From Vicinamibacterales bacterium (GTDB lineage Bacteria; Acidobacteriota; Vicinamibacteria; Vicinamibacterales; UBA2999): DNA of 64,000 bases. Positions 24,743 to 34,273 of this stretch are shown piece after piece (positions within the stretch are counted from its first letter, which is position 1; every line of letters starts with the position of its first letter). The translations under genes and the position numbers were made by a program. The notes below the pieces were generated by a model. That model searched no databases. It was not told where the DNA came from and saw only the letters and a program-made list of their open reading frames with translations. Where the stretch lies: positions 124,001 through 188,000 of the forward strand of contig JAUXWO010000055.1 of assembly GCA_030680175.1 (NCBI GenBank), written 5' to 3'.

Positions 24743-26221
24743 TCAGGGCGTCCGGGCCCCCGGGGCAGGGAGGTACTCGGGATACAGCCGTTCGGCGCAC
24801 GACGGGCAGATGCTGTGGGTGAACTCCGCCGCGCTGTGGCTCGAGACATAGGCCTCGACTTGTGTCCAGTACCCGTTGTCGTCGCGGATGTTCTTGCACG
24901 AGGCGCAGATGGGGAGCAGCCCCTTGAGGGCGTTCACGCGGTCGAGCGCCTCCGAGAGGGCCTCGGCCTGGGCGCGGAACCGGGCCTCCGATTGCTGCTT
25001 CAGCCGGAAGCGCCCGTACAGCAGCGCGAGGCTGACGAGCACCAGCAGCGCGATCGCGGCCAGCGCCGTGCGCGTCGTCCTGACCTGCGTGAGCTCGGCG
25101 GTGCGCAGCGCGCCTTCCTGCTCGAGCAGGCGGATCTGGCGTTGCTGCCGGTCGGTGTCGTGGGCCACCTGGAGGCGCTGCAGGCGCTCGGCGTTCTCCT
25201 GATTGAACATCTGGTCGCGCACCTGCTGGTACTGGAGCTGATGGGCGTACGCCGCCTGGTAGTCGCCCCGTGCCGCCTCGAGTTCGGCCAGCGACCGCAG
25301 GGCGTTCGAGCGCATCAGCGGCGCCTCGATCTCCTCGGCCATCGTCAGCGCGCGGTTGAAGGCGGCCGTGGCGCCGGCGACGTTGCCGATGCGCCGGAAG
25401 ACGTCGCCGAGGTTCAACTCCGTGGCCATCTCGCCGCGGGTGTCCCCAACCTGGCGCCGGAGGGCCAGGGCCTGCGCGTACGTCCGCAGGGCCGCGGCCG
25501 GATCCGTCTGCACTTCCACCTGGCCGATGGCGTTGAGGGCCACGGCGATCCCGCGCGGGTCGTTCAGCTCCTCGCGGATCGCCATCCCGCGCCGATAGGC
25601 CGCGAGGGCGTCCGGGAAGCGGCCCATCGCGAAGTACACCAGGCCCATGTTGTGGTGCGAATAGGCCTCACTGGACCGGTTGCCGAGCTCGATCTTGAGG
25701 GCCAGCCCCTGTGCGTGGTACTCGAGCGCCGTTTCGTACTCGCCGATGTTGCGATAGGCGTTGCCGAGGTTGTTGTAGGAGTACGACAGGCCTTCCTTGT
25801 CGCCGGTGCGTTCGCGAATCGCCAGCGCCTTGAGGTGCGCTTCGAGGGCTTCGGGGAACCGCCCGGCGTCGGCCTCGATGAGGCCCAGCGTGTTGTAGCC
25901 CTGGGCTTCGCCCCACGCGTCCCCGAGGGAGACAGACAGGCGGATCGAGTCCTCGGCGTTCTGTTTCGCGATATCGAGCAGGCTCTGGTTGCGGTAGCCG
26001 TAGGCCACGTAGTTGAGGGCCTCGGCCTCCCCACGGACATCGCCGGCGGCGCGCGCGGCGGCCAGCGCCTCGAGGGCGACGGTGAGCGACCGCTCCGGGT
26101 CGGTCTCGCTGAGGGCCTTGGCCTCGGCATTGAGCGTGGCCACGGGGCCGGTGGCCCCGGGCTGTGCCGCCGCCGTGCCAGTGCCCAGGCACACCAGCAT
26201 CCCGATCAGCAGGATGCGCAT
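24743..26221 (-). CDS. TPR protein with transmembrane helix and Cys4 C-terminal tail
   Basis: This 492-residue protein has a signal peptide (MRILLIGMLVCLGTGTAAAQ) and about seven tetratricopeptide repeats (for example YNNLGNAYRNIGEYETALEY). A coiled coil follows (ENAERLQRLQVAHDTDRQQRQ), then one TM helix (LAAIALLVLVSLALLYG) and a cytoplasmic tail. The tail has PICASCKNIRDDNGYW and, 27 residues on, CPSCAERLYPEY, a CxxC...CxxC arrangement. The same tail motif is known at the ends of PAS and response-regulator proteins. The layout resembles a sensor without a kinase. An upstream Met at 26239 is possible. Confidence 0.8.
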   Translation of the reverse strand: MRILLIGMLVCLGTGTAAAQPGATGPVATLNAEAKALSETDPERSLTVALEALAAARAAGDVRGEAEALNYVAYGYRNQSLLDIAKQNAEDSIRLSVSLGDAWGEAQGYNTLGLIEADAGRFPEALEAHLKALAIRERTGDKEGLSYSYNNLGNAYRNIGEYETALEYHAQGLALKIELGNRSSEAYSHHNMGLVYFAMGRFPDALAAYRRGMAIREELNDPRGIAVALNAIGQVEVQTDPAAALRTYAQALALRRQVGDTRGEMATELNLGDVFRRIGNVAGATAAFNRALTMAEEIEAPLMRSNALRSLAELEAARGDYQAAYAHQLQYQQVRDQMFNQENAERLQRLQVAHDTDRQQRQIRLLEQEGALRTAELTQVRTTRTALAAIALLVLVSLALLYGRFRLKQQSEARFRAQAEALSEALDRVNALKGLLPICASCKNIRDDNGYWTQVEAYVSSHSAAEFTHSICPSCAERLYPEYLPAPGARTP

Positions 26222-26336
26222 GGATAGAGACTGTAGCATTGGTCTCAGGGTCGCACGTGTGCACGAACGATGCCGGGGAGGTCATGTCGCGCCCTGCGGC
26301 CCGGAATCAGAGAGGACCGAGGGGGTCAGGACCGAG

Positions 26337-26360
26337 GGGGTCAGGTCATGAAACATGAAC
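26337..26360 (+). repeat. Direct repeat, left of P-type ATPase gene
   Basis: This 24-bp sequence begins GGGGTCAGGTCATGA and differs at one base from the copy at 29216-29239. A partial third copy (CCAGGTCATGA) follows at about 26377. The motif resembles the GGGGTCAG ends of REP/RAYT-associated sequences. Confidence 0.8.
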
Positions 26361-26455
26361 GGGGGAGACTGGGGGCCAGGTCATGACCGGAGACCGTGCG
26401 GGCGTGCAACCCCGCACAGCCTCGATCTGCCGGGGGCTGAAGGGAAGATCGCCCG

Positions 26456-29230
26456 ATGGCGGAGGGTAGCCACGGCCAGAACGCCCGCCCGGAGGCGGTC
26501 GCGTGGCACACGCTGCCGGTCGCCGAGGCCGTCGATCGGTTGCAGGCCGATGCCACGCGCGGTCTGACCGAAGCCGAGGCTGCCCGCCGGCTCGCCGAGT
26601 CCGGCCCGAACGCCCTGGTTCAGGCGCCGCCGCGCTCCACCCTGGCGATCCTCCTGGCCCAGTTCAAGAGCCTCATCGTCGCCCTGCTGGTCGCGGCCAC
26701 GGCGATCGCCTTTGCCATGGGCGAAACCATCGAGGCGGCCGCTATCCTGGTCGTCATCGTCATCAACGCGGCCATCGGTTTCCTGACGGAGTGGAGGGCG
26801 GCGCAGGCGTTGTCCGCCTTGCAGAAGCAGTCGGTGCGGGTGGCGCATGTGATTCGGGAGGGGGCGGAGCGGGCGATTCCATCGGCACAGCTGGTGCCGG
26901 GCGATCTGGTCGTCATGGCCGCCGGGGCGCGCGTCCCGGCCGACGGCCGCATCGTCGAGAGCGTGCGGCTGCAGATCGAGGAGGCGGCGCTGACGGGCGA
27001 ATCGCAGGCCGTCACGAAGTCGTCCGAGCCGCGCCCGGACGCAGAGGCCGCCATCGGGGACCGCCTCAACATGGCCTTCCTGGGCACGACGATCACCGAC
27101 GGGCGCGGGCGGCTGCTGGTGACGGCGACGGGAGCGAGCACGGAGGTGGGCCGGATCGGTGTGCTGATCGACGAGGCGATCGACCGCGCCACGCCGCTGG
27201 AGCAGAAGCTGGCGCGGCTCGGACGCCTGCTCATCGTGGTCGTGTTGTCGCTGTGCGCCGTCATCGTGCTGGCCGGCTGGCTTCGCGGCGCCACGGATTT
27301 CTGGCAGATGCTGAAGGTCGGCCTGTCGCTGGCGATCGCCGCCGTGCCCGAGGGCCTGCCCGCCGTCACCACCATGACGCTGGCGATTGGGATGCAGCGC
27401 ATGGCCCGCATGCGCGCGCTCGTCCGCCGGCTGCCGGCCGTCGAGACGCTGGGCTGCACCACCGTCATCTGCACGGACAAGACCGGGACGCTGACCCGGA
27501 ACGAGATGACCGTGAGCGTCTTGGTGCTGAACCAGCGACAGATCGACGTGAGCGGCACCGGGTATGCGCCCGACGGTACGTTTCAGGACGGCGACACCCG
27601 TGTGGACCCGCGCGCGGATGCGCATCTGACGCTGGCGCTTCGCGTCGGCGCCTTGTGCAACGACGCGCGCATCGAGCGGGCCGACGGCCGGCACACGGTG
27701 CTGGGCGATCCGACCGAGGCGGCCCTGATCGTCGCGGCGGAGAAGGCCGGGATGGACCCGGCGGTCCTGGCCCGCGACTTCCCGCGGACGAGCGAGGTCC
27801 CGTTCGACAGCGCGCGCAAGTGCATGGTCACCGTGCATCGCCCCCCGGGCGGTCCGGCCGTCGCGTTCGTCAAGGGATCGCCGGGGACGCTGATCGCGGC
27901 GAGCCTCGATCAGGTCAGCGCCGCCGGCGTGTCGCCCCTCACCGCGGACGACCGTCAGCGCTCGGAGGAGGCGAACGAGCGGCTGGCCGGGGCGGCGCTG
28001 CGCGTGCTTGGCCTGGCCTATCGCGAGCTTCCGGAGGGCGACGCCGAGGGCGATCTCGTTCGCGATCTGACGTTCGTCGGGCTCGTCGGCATGAGCGACC
28101 CGCTGCGGGACGAGGCGAAGGCCGCCATCGCCACCTGCCGCGACGCCGGCATTCGCACCGTGATGATCACGGGCGATCAGCCGGCGACGGCCGCCGAGAT
28201 CGCGCGGCAACTGGGGATCGACCGCGGGCCCGACGGGCGGCCGCTCCAGACCGTGCACGGCCGCGATCTGCTGGACCTGGACGCCGAGGGCTGGCAGCGG
28301 GTCGTGGCCGACGCCGGCGTGTTCGCCCGCGTCTCGCCGGAGCACAAGCTGCAGATTGTCGAGGCCCTGCAGCACCACGGGCACGTTGTCGCCATGACGG
28401 GCGACGGCGTGAACGACGCCCCGGCCATGAAGCAGGCGGACATCGGCATCGCCATGGGCATCAAGGGCACCGAGATCGCCAAGGAGAACGCCGACATGGT
28501 GATCACCGACGATGACTTCGCGAGCATCGTCGGGGCGGTCGAGCAGGGGCGGATCATCTACGGGAACATCCTCCGGTTCCTGCACTACCTGCTCTCGTGC
28601 AACTTCTCGGAGGTCCTGACCGTCTTTCTGGCGATCATGTTCGGGTGGCCGCTGCCGCTGGTGGCGCTCCAGATCCTGTGGCTCAACTTCATTACCGACA
28701 TCTTCCCGGCGTTTGCGCTGGCGCTGGAACCGTCGGCGCCTGATGTGATGACGCGCCCGCCGCGCGACCCCGGCGAACCCCTCCTGACGCCGCAGGTTCT
28801 CGTGTTGATCGCCTGGCAGGGGCTGCTGATCACGGCCGCGACGCTGGTCGCGTTCGGCGTCGGCATGCGCTGGTACGGGGCGGAGGGTGACGGCGTACGG
28901 CAGGCGATCACGATGGCGTTCATGACGCTGGCGCTGGCCCAGGTCTTCCATGCCTTCAACGCCCGTTCGCGGACACGGTCGGCGTTCGACAGCCGCCTGT
29001 TCACCAACGGGTGGCTCTGGGCGGCGGTGGCGCTGTGCCTGATCCTTCAGGCGGCGGCGGTGTACGTGCCCCTGCTGCAGCAGGTGCTGCAGACGGTGCC
29101 GCCCGCGGCGCCGGATTGGGGCGTGATCGCGGCCTGCGCGCTGATGCCGGTGGCCGTTGTGGAAGTGGTGAAGGCGATGCAGCGCGTCGCGGAACCGGGG
29201 GTGGGGGTCGGGGTAGGGGTCAGGTCATGA
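26456..29230 (+). CDS. P2A-type (calcium-type) cation-transporting ATPase
   Basis: This 924-residue P-type ATPase has an N-terminal cation-ATPase domain, TGES near residue 180, the phosphorylated Asp341 in DKTGTLT, TGDGVND near 648 and a C-terminal membrane domain. Residues corresponding to the SERCA calcium sites are visible: PEGLP in M4, NxxE in M5 (SCNFSEV) and NxxTD in M6 (NFITD). Calcium export is therefore likely, although Mn2+ or Na+ relatives exist. The last residues VGVGVGVRS and the TGA stop are read from G-rich repeat sequence, and the gene is flanked by 24-bp direct repeats. Confidence 0.92.
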   Translation: MAEGSHGQNARPEAVAWHTLPVAEAVDRLQADATRGLTEAEAARRLAESGPNALVQAPPRSTLAILLAQFKSLIVALLVAATAIAFAMGETIEAAAILVVIVINAAIGFLTEWRAAQALSALQKQSVRVAHVIREGAERAIPSAQLVPGDLVVMAAGARVPADGRIVESVRLQIEEAALTGESQAVTKSSEPRPDAEAAIGDRLNMAFLGTTITDGRGRLLVTATGASTEVGRIGVLIDEAIDRATPLEQKLARLGRLLIVVVLSLCAVIVLAGWLRGATDFWQMLKVGLSLAIAAVPEGLPAVTTMTLAIGMQRMARMRALVRRLPAVETLGCTTVICTDKTGTLTRNEMTVSVLVLNQRQIDVSGTGYAPDGTFQDGDTRVDPRADAHLTLALRVGALCNDARIERADGRHTVLGDPTEAALIVAAEKAGMDPAVLARDFPRTSEVPFDSARKCMVTVHRPPGGPAVAFVKGSPGTLIAASLDQVSAAGVSPLTADDRQRSEEANERLAGAALRVLGLAYRELPEGDAEGDLVRDLTFVGLVGMSDPLRDEAKAAIATCRDAGIRTVMITGDQPATAAEIARQLGIDRGPDGRPLQTVHGRDLLDLDAEGWQRVVADAGVFARVSPEHKLQIVEALQHHGHVVAMTGDGVNDAPAMKQADIGIAMGIKGTEIAKENADMVITDDDFASIVGAVEQGRIIYGNILRFLHYLLSCNFSEVLTVFLAIMFGWPLPLVALQILWLNFITDIFPAFALALEPSAPDVMTRPPRDPGEPLLTPQVLVLIAWQGLLITAATLVAFGVGMRWYGAEGDGVRQAITMAFMTLALAQVFHAFNARSRTRSAFDSRLFTNGWLWAAVALCLILQAAAVYVPLLQQVLQTVPPAAPDWGVIAACALMPVAVVEVVKAMQRVAEPGVGVGVGVRS

Positions 29231-29239
29231 ATCATGAAC
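29216..29239 (+). repeat. Direct repeat, right of P-type ATPase gene; supplies the stop codon
   Basis: This is the second copy of the 24-bp repeat, one mismatch from the left copy. The ATPase TGA stop at 29228-29230 lies inside it. A further GGGGGTCAGGCCATGA follows at about 29276. Confidence 0.8.
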
Positions 29240-29335
29240 AGGGGTCACCGGGTGGCCGGGGGTGGGGGTCGGGGGTGGGGGTCAGGCCATGAATCGTGAA
29301 AGTCCGGGGGGCAGTGAAGGCTCCCGCCTCGCCCC

Positions 29336-30862
29336 TCAAAGGTCAGGCTCGGGCGGGCACGCCAGCGTGCGCAACAGGGGCTCGTGTTCCTGCACGAGGC
29401 GTTGTGCGTTCGCTCTCGAGTAGTTCCACGTGCGCCAATCGCCGGGACGCCTGGCCCGCGCCTCCGAACCCCAGCGGGTGACCAGCCAGTGTGCCGTCGC
29501 GCAGCGGCCGGGCTCCGGGAGCGTGGGCAGCGCGGCGACGAGCGCGGGCACGGCGTCGGCGCTCAGTGTCCGCACGTAGCCCGCGTCGAACGCCGCACCC
29601 AGGTGCGCCCGCTGGAGGTTGGCCTCCACGATGCGCGCATCGGGATTCACAATCGCGAGCAGGACGGCCGCGGCCAGGGCCGTCGTCACCGCGCCGGCGG
29701 TGAAGTAGCGGGGCGCGCCTCGGAGCACGGTCGCCGAGAACAGCACGAAGATCACGGCCAGCCAGATGATGAACGCCGTCGTCAGGAACCGGAGCTGCGT
29801 GAGGCCGTACGCCTCCTGGTAGAGGTGCATCCGGTACAGCGCCGACGCGAGGATCACGAGGATCAAGACCTCGAGGCCGGCGGCCATCATGCGCACGGCA
29901 CGCTGATCCCGCGCCGGCTGGTGGCGCACGAGCCAGAGGCCAACGAGCAGCAGCGGCAGCACCAGGAACGCCGCCGCGACGAGCTCGAAGAAGCCGCGCC
30001 GCGCGTACTCCGCATACGTCAGTCCCGTGGTCGCCTGCACCAGCGCTTCACCGCCGAAGAGGTACGCAGACTGCACGGCGATGAAGACGACGAAGAGCGC
30101 CATCACCAACCCGAGCGCCACACCGACCTCGAGCGCGCCAAGCCCGAGGCTGAGCGTGTGGCTGCGCGGCAGGTCGCCGCCATCGCTCGCGACGACCCAG
30201 TACAGCCAGCCGGCGGCGAGCCAGGCGAAGACGCCCGTGAGGATCACGTGGCTGGCGACCTGGTCCAGTTCGATGGTGATGAGGTTGTCGAGCAGGTGGG
30301 CGAAGGCCGCGTCGGCCGAGACGAACAGCGCGCCGAATACGACGAGCGGCGGCACCGCGAGGACGATGCCCCGGACGATGGCGCCGGTCCGTGTGTGCCA
30401 TGGCGCCCAGCGCATCGCGCCGGCCTGCATCATGATGGCGAGCCGGGCGATGCCGAACGCCGCGTGGAGCCCCGTCGCGAGGGCCTCGGCGATGAGATCC
30501 CACGTGTCGCTGTCCCTGGGGTCGCGGGCATGCGCCACGACGGCCGTGGCGACGAGCGCGATCAGCACGCCGAGGACGGCGGCCACGATCAGGGGCGGGG
30601 AGGCCCGCCAGGCCAGCACCGCGGCCAGCACGGGGACGGTCGCCCACAGCCAGAGCCCCGCCCCGCGTACCGGCAAGTGCAGCCGCCGCACCAGCAGGTG
30701 AAATCCAAGCGCGAAGGCGAGCGCGGCGACCAGGGCGTTGAGGCCCCACGGCTCCACGCGCAGGAGGAGGTTGCCGGCCACACCGAGCACGACGGCGAGG
30801 CCGAGCACCGTCAGGGCCACGTGCGACGCGCGGTCCCTCATCGTTTCCCGAACTGTCTCCAT
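29336..30862 (-). CDS. DUF4153/DUF4173 multi-pass membrane protein
   Basis: This 508-residue protein has about twelve hydrophobic segments and a soluble C-terminus of about 80 residues. The segment YLFGGEALVQATTGLTYAEY, then ARRGFFELVAAAFLVLPLLL, is typical of DUF4173. Conserved Tyr and Arg residues in that loop are intact. The family function is unknown. It often lies near two-component or stress genes. It is convergent with the P-ATPase gene across a G-rich spacer and is probably monocistronic, with its promoter in 30863-31051. Confidence 0.82.
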   Translation of the reverse strand: METVRETMRDRASHVALTVLGLAVVLGVAGNLLLRVEPWGLNALVAALAFALGFHLLVRRLHLPVRGAGLWLWATVPVLAAVLAWRASPPLIVAAVLGVLIALVATAVVAHARDPRDSDTWDLIAEALATGLHAAFGIARLAIMMQAGAMRWAPWHTRTGAIVRGIVLAVPPLVVFGALFVSADAAFAHLLDNLITIELDQVASHVILTGVFAWLAAGWLYWVVASDGGDLPRSHTLSLGLGALEVGVALGLVMALFVVFIAVQSAYLFGGEALVQATTGLTYAEYARRGFFELVAAAFLVLPLLLVGLWLVRHQPARDQRAVRMMAAGLEVLILVILASALYRMHLYQEAYGLTQLRFLTTAFIIWLAVIFVLFSATVLRGAPRYFTAGAVTTALAAAVLLAIVNPDARIVEANLQRAHLGAAFDAGYVRTLSADAVPALVAALPTLPEPGRCATAHWLVTRWGSEARARRPGDWRTWNYSRANAQRLVQEHEPLLRTLACPPEPDL

Positions 30863-31051
30863 GGGGCGCCCTCTGTGCCGCGCCAGCCGGTCGGGGCGGC
30901 GCTGTGCAGGAGGATCGTTCAGGCGGCCCCGCGCCGTCTTGACCCGCGCGTGAGCATTTCGTGAGATGTCTGTGAGGGGAGGGGATTGCGGGGGCGCCGG
31001 GATGGTATCCTTGGAGTTCGCGTCCCGCGCGACGGTCCGGAAGGGCCGAGA

Positions 31052-31145
<94 letters not shown>

Positions 31146-31309
31146 CCCTTCGCTCTGCGAGCTTCGGCTGGCTGGTGAGGGCGGGCTTCAGGCGCTCGCC
31201 GGCTCGTCGCCGAGCCGGCTCGGGCGCGAATCCCTGGGTCACCGCCGCCTTCGCTCTGCTCGGCTCAACCCCCGCCTTCGCTTCGCTCGGCTCACTCCCG
31301 CGCCTTCAA
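31146..31309 (+). repeat. tRNA-Ser 3'-tail repeat region
   Basis: CGAATCCCT, then CACCGCC and CCTTCGCTCTGC, occurs at the tRNA end (from 31125) and again from 31227. Between and after lie palindromic stretches built of CTTCGCT/GCTCGGC, including GCCGGCTCG-TCG-CCGAGCCGGC. The arrangement parallels that behind tRNA-Gln at 13 kb. Confidence 0.75.
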
Positions 31310-32272
31310 CTACACCAGTGCACCCACGCCTCGCGACAGCCGGGCGGCGACCACCCGTAGCGCTTCCGCCATCTCCGGCGGGTCCAACAGCGTGAACTCG
31401 ACCCCCGCATACGCCAGCTGCCCGGCGATCGCTTCGTAGCTGTCGTCGCCAATCGTCAGCACGGCATGCGTGTCGTCGTGCGGCTCGACCTGGCCCATCC
31501 ACCCCGGCACCCTGGCGCGGACCTCGGCGGCGGTGCCCGGGACGAGCACGCGCGCCTGACAGCGGCCCGACGGCATCCGGATGGACCGCGCCACGAACGT
31601 GGCGAAGTCCTCCGGCGGGTCGCGCGGGGCGAACCGCTCGCCGAGCGTGAAGCCGGACGCACGGTCGATGCGGTCCACGCGGAACGTCCGCCAGTCGTCG
31701 CGATCCAGATCCCACGCCGCCAGATACCACCGGTCGCCCGTGTGCACCAGCCGCATCGGCTCCACGCGCCGCGTCGTCGCCGCGCCGCGCCCGTCCTTGT
31801 AGCGGAACCGCGCCAGGAGGCGGTCGCGGCACGCGCCGGCGATGGCGGCCAGCATGCGCAGGTCGACCGCGGATCGCGGGTCTGCGATCGTCAGCGTCAC
31901 GGCGGGCAGCGCGCTCATGCGGCGCCGCAGCCGCTTCGGCAGCAGCTGATCGAGCTTGGCCAGCACGCGGAGCGCCACGTCCTCGGTGTTGGCCAGGCTG
32001 CTCGCCGCCGCACCGAGCGCCATCGCCACCGCGACCGCCTCGTCGTCATCGAGCAGCAGCGGCGGCGTCACCGTGCCGGCGCTCAGACGATAGCCGCCGC
32101 CCGGGCCGGACGAGGCGTCGACGACGTAGCCGAGATCGCGGAGGCGCTCGACATCACGGCGCACGGTGCGCCCCGTGATCTCGAGGCGGGCGGCGAGGTC
32201 GCCGCCAGGCCACTCACGCTGCACCTGAAGCAGCGACAGAAGGCGGAGGAGGCGCGCAGGGGTCGGCAGCAC
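31310..32272 (-). CDS. WYL-domain transcriptional regulator (YafY/DeoR-like)
   Basis: This 320-residue protein has an N-terminal winged helix (residues 1-60, RLLRLLSLLQVQREWPGGDLA and ITGRTVRRDVERLRDLGY), then GGGYRLSAG. A WYL domain follows at about 140-215 (RRVEPMRLVHTGDRWYLAAWDLDRDDWRTFRVDRI), with a WCX region to the end. WYL proteins sense ligands or nucleic acids, and this subgroup commonly controls a neighbouring small enzyme gene. The divergent DinB-like gene, now broken, is the obvious candidate target. The start at 32272 fits the family length. Confidence 0.9.
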   Translation of the reverse strand: MLPTPARLLRLLSLLQVQREWPGGDLAARLEITGRTVRRDVERLRDLGYVVDASSGPGGGYRLSAGTVTPPLLLDDDEAVAVAMALGAAASSLANTEDVALRVLAKLDQLLPKRLRRRMSALPAVTLTIADPRSAVDLRMLAAIAGACRDRLLARFRYKDGRGAATTRRVEPMRLVHTGDRWYLAAWDLDRDDWRTFRVDRIDRASGFTLGERFAPRDPPEDFATFVARSIRMPSGRCQARVLVPGTAAEVRARVPGWMGQVEPHDDTHAVLTIGDDSYEAIAGQLAYAGVEFTLLDPPEMAEALRVVAARLSRGVGALV

Positions 32273-32349
32273 GCCGCCATGATAATCGAGGACCGAATCT
32301 GTCCTCGACTGGCGATACCTTCGCTGTGAGCTATCGGCTGTCAGCGATC

Positions 32350-32498
32350 AGCCACCAGCTTTCGGCTCTCGGCTCTCAGCTCTCAGCTCTCAGCTTTCGG
32401 CTCTCGGCTTTCGGCTCTCGGCTTTCGGCTCTCGGGCAGCCGATCCGTCGATCCTGCTCCGGACCAATCTGCAATCTGCAATCTGCAATCTGCCATTC
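32350..32498. repeat. Heptamer arrays GGCTTTC/GGCTCTC and CAATCTG
   Basis: From about 32357 to 32440 lie some eleven GGCTCTC, GGCTTTC and AGCTCTC units. After 27 bases of single-copy sequence, four CAATCTG units follow (about 32467-32494). They occupy the divergent gap between the WYL regulator and the broken DinB gene, so they lie inside a promoter region. Confidence 0.88.
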
Positions 32499-32510
32499 TT
32501 CGGAGGTCCC

Positions 32511-32992
32511 ATGACCACGACCGCGCCGCTCACGAGCTTCATGCCCATCCCCGCCTTCCTCGCGCACTGGCAGGGGCATCGACGATTGACGCGCCGCCTC
32601 ATCGAGCTGTTCCCGGAGGATCAGCTGCACACGTTCTCAATCGGCGGCATGCGCCCGTTCGGCGCGATCGCCATGGAGCTGCTCGCCATCGCCGCCCCCG
32701 CCGCGCGCGGCGTCCTCACCGATCAGTGGGACGAGATGAGGCACGACCAGAAGGTCTCCAAGGCCGAGATCCTGCGGCTGTGGGACGAGAGCACGGCCGC
32801 CATCGACGAGATGTGGCCGCAGATTCCGGCGGCGCGCTTCCACGAGTCGATGATGGCTTCGGCCAGTACCCCGGCACGGGCTACGACATCCTGCTCTACG
32901 CCATCGACAACGAGATCCACCACCGCGGCCAGGGCTACGTCTATCTGCGCGCGCTCGGCATCGAGCCGCCCGGGTTCTACGATCGGGACTAG
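32511..32992 (+). pseudogene. DinB-family gene with frameshift
   Basis: A good ribosome binding site (CGGAGG) precedes MTTTAPLTSFMPIPAFLAHW. The frame follows a DinB four-helix protein to RFHESMM near 32855. There the homology moves to the next frame, giving FGQYPGTGYDILLYAIDN, then EIHHRGQGYVYLRALG and the natural stop at 32992. Loss of one base explains the break. Joined, the protein would be about 160 residues with the DinB metal-binding His region intact. It may be a real inactivation or a sequencing or assembly error. It is divergent from the WYL regulator. Confidence 0.85.
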
Positions 32993-33096
32993 TGGAAGAG
33001 CTGCCTGGGGGCGGGCACCGCGCCCGCCCCCAGTCGGCAAGACTGCGGCTTCGGACCGCTATACTGGTGGGCATTAGGGTCAGCCTCGACTTGACC

Positions 33097-33160
33097 ACCC
33101 CACGACCCACGACCCACGACCCACGACCCACGACCCACTACCCACTACCCACTACCCAGA
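33097..33160. repeat. Heptamer array CCCACGA/CCCACTA abutting hemH start
   Basis: Five CCCACGA units and three CCCACTA units end two to three bases before the ATG of hemH. No Shine-Dalgarno sequence is left in the usual position. Confidence 0.92.
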
Positions 33161-33162
33161 AG

Positions 33163-34182
33163 ATGCCCTTCGACGCCGTCCTCCTCATCTCCTTCGGCGG
33201 CCCCCAGGGGCCCGACGATATCCGGCCGTTCCTGGCCAACGTGCTCCGCGGCCGCCGGATTCCGTCCGAGCGCATCGAGGAAGTGGCGCACCACTACGAG
33301 CTGTTCGGCGGCGTCTCGCCGATCACCGAACTCACGATGAAGCAGGCCGCCGGCCTGCGCAGCCGCCTCGAGACGTCCGCCCATGGGCTGCCCGTCTACG
33401 TCGGCATGCGCAACTGGACGCCGTTTCTGGCCGACACCCTCGCCCGGATGTCACGCGACGGCATCCGTCACGCGATCGGGTTCATCCTCGCGGCCCAGAA
33501 GTCCTATTCGAGCTGCGGCCAGTACAAGCAGAACGTCCACGACGCGCGCCTCGCACTGCGCGATGCCGGCCTTGCCGACGTCGACATCACCTATGTGCCC
33601 AACTGGCACGCGCACGATCGCTTCATCGAGGCCAACGCCCAGCACGTCCGCGAGGCGATGGCCACGCTGCCGGCGGACGTGGCGCCGCGCGCGCGGCTGG
33701 TCTTCACGGCCCACAGCATCCCGGTGCCGTCCGCGGAGGCGTGCCAGTACCGCGAGCAGCTCCAGGAATCGGCGCGCCTCGTGGCCGAGCGGCTCGGACA
33801 CGCCGACTGGGTGCTCGTCTACCAGAGCCGCAGCGGCCGCCCCGACGACCCGTGGCTCGGCCCCGACATCTGCGACTACCTGCGCGAAGCGCGCGCCGGC
33901 GGCCTCGAGGCCGCGGTGCTGTGCCCGATCGGCTTCGTCTGCGATCACGTCGAGGTGCTCTACGACCTTGATTACGAGGCCGCGGCCGTCTGCCGCGAGG
34001 TGGGGCTCGAGATGCGCCGCGCCGAGACGGTCAACGACGACCCGCGCTTCCTCGACATGATGGACGATGTCGTCGAACAGATGATGGACCGCTACGCGAC
34101 GGGCCGGCCGCTGCAGATTGTGTCGGCGACGGGCTTCGAGCGGCGCGAGGGTCCGCCGCCTCACGCGCGTCCACCGCGCTGA
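33163..34182 (+). CDS. hemH: Ferrochelatase
   Basis: This 339-residue enzyme inserts Fe(II) into a porphyrin in the last part of heme synthesis. It starts MPFDAVLLISFGGPQGPDDI. The active-site histidine is in FTAHSIPVPS and the conserved glutamate region in GFVCDHVEVLYDLDYEA. The coproporphyrin-dependent and protoporphyrin types cannot be separated by eye. The frame is open far upstream, but that part reads a heptamer array, so the start is placed at 33163. No other heme gene is adjacent. Confidence 0.92.
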   Translation: MPFDAVLLISFGGPQGPDDIRPFLANVLRGRRIPSERIEEVAHHYELFGGVSPITELTMKQAAGLRSRLETSAHGLPVYVGMRNWTPFLADTLARMSRDGIRHAIGFILAAQKSYSSCGQYKQNVHDARLALRDAGLADVDITYVPNWHAHDRFIEANAQHVREAMATLPADVAPRARLVFTAHSIPVPSAEACQYREQLQESARLVAERLGHADWVLVYQSRSGRPDDPWLGPDICDYLREARAGGLEAAVLCPIGFVCDHVEVLYDLDYEAAAVCREVGLEMRRAETVNDDPRFLDMMDDVVEQMMDRYATGRPLQIVSATGFERREGPPPHARPPR

Positions 34183-34273
34183 TCCGCCACTCCGGTGCGC
34201 GCGAAGGCGATGGCGCCGCGTGCGCGTTCGCGCCCCTTGCGCCCCGGCACAGCCGCAAGTACGCTTCCATCCG

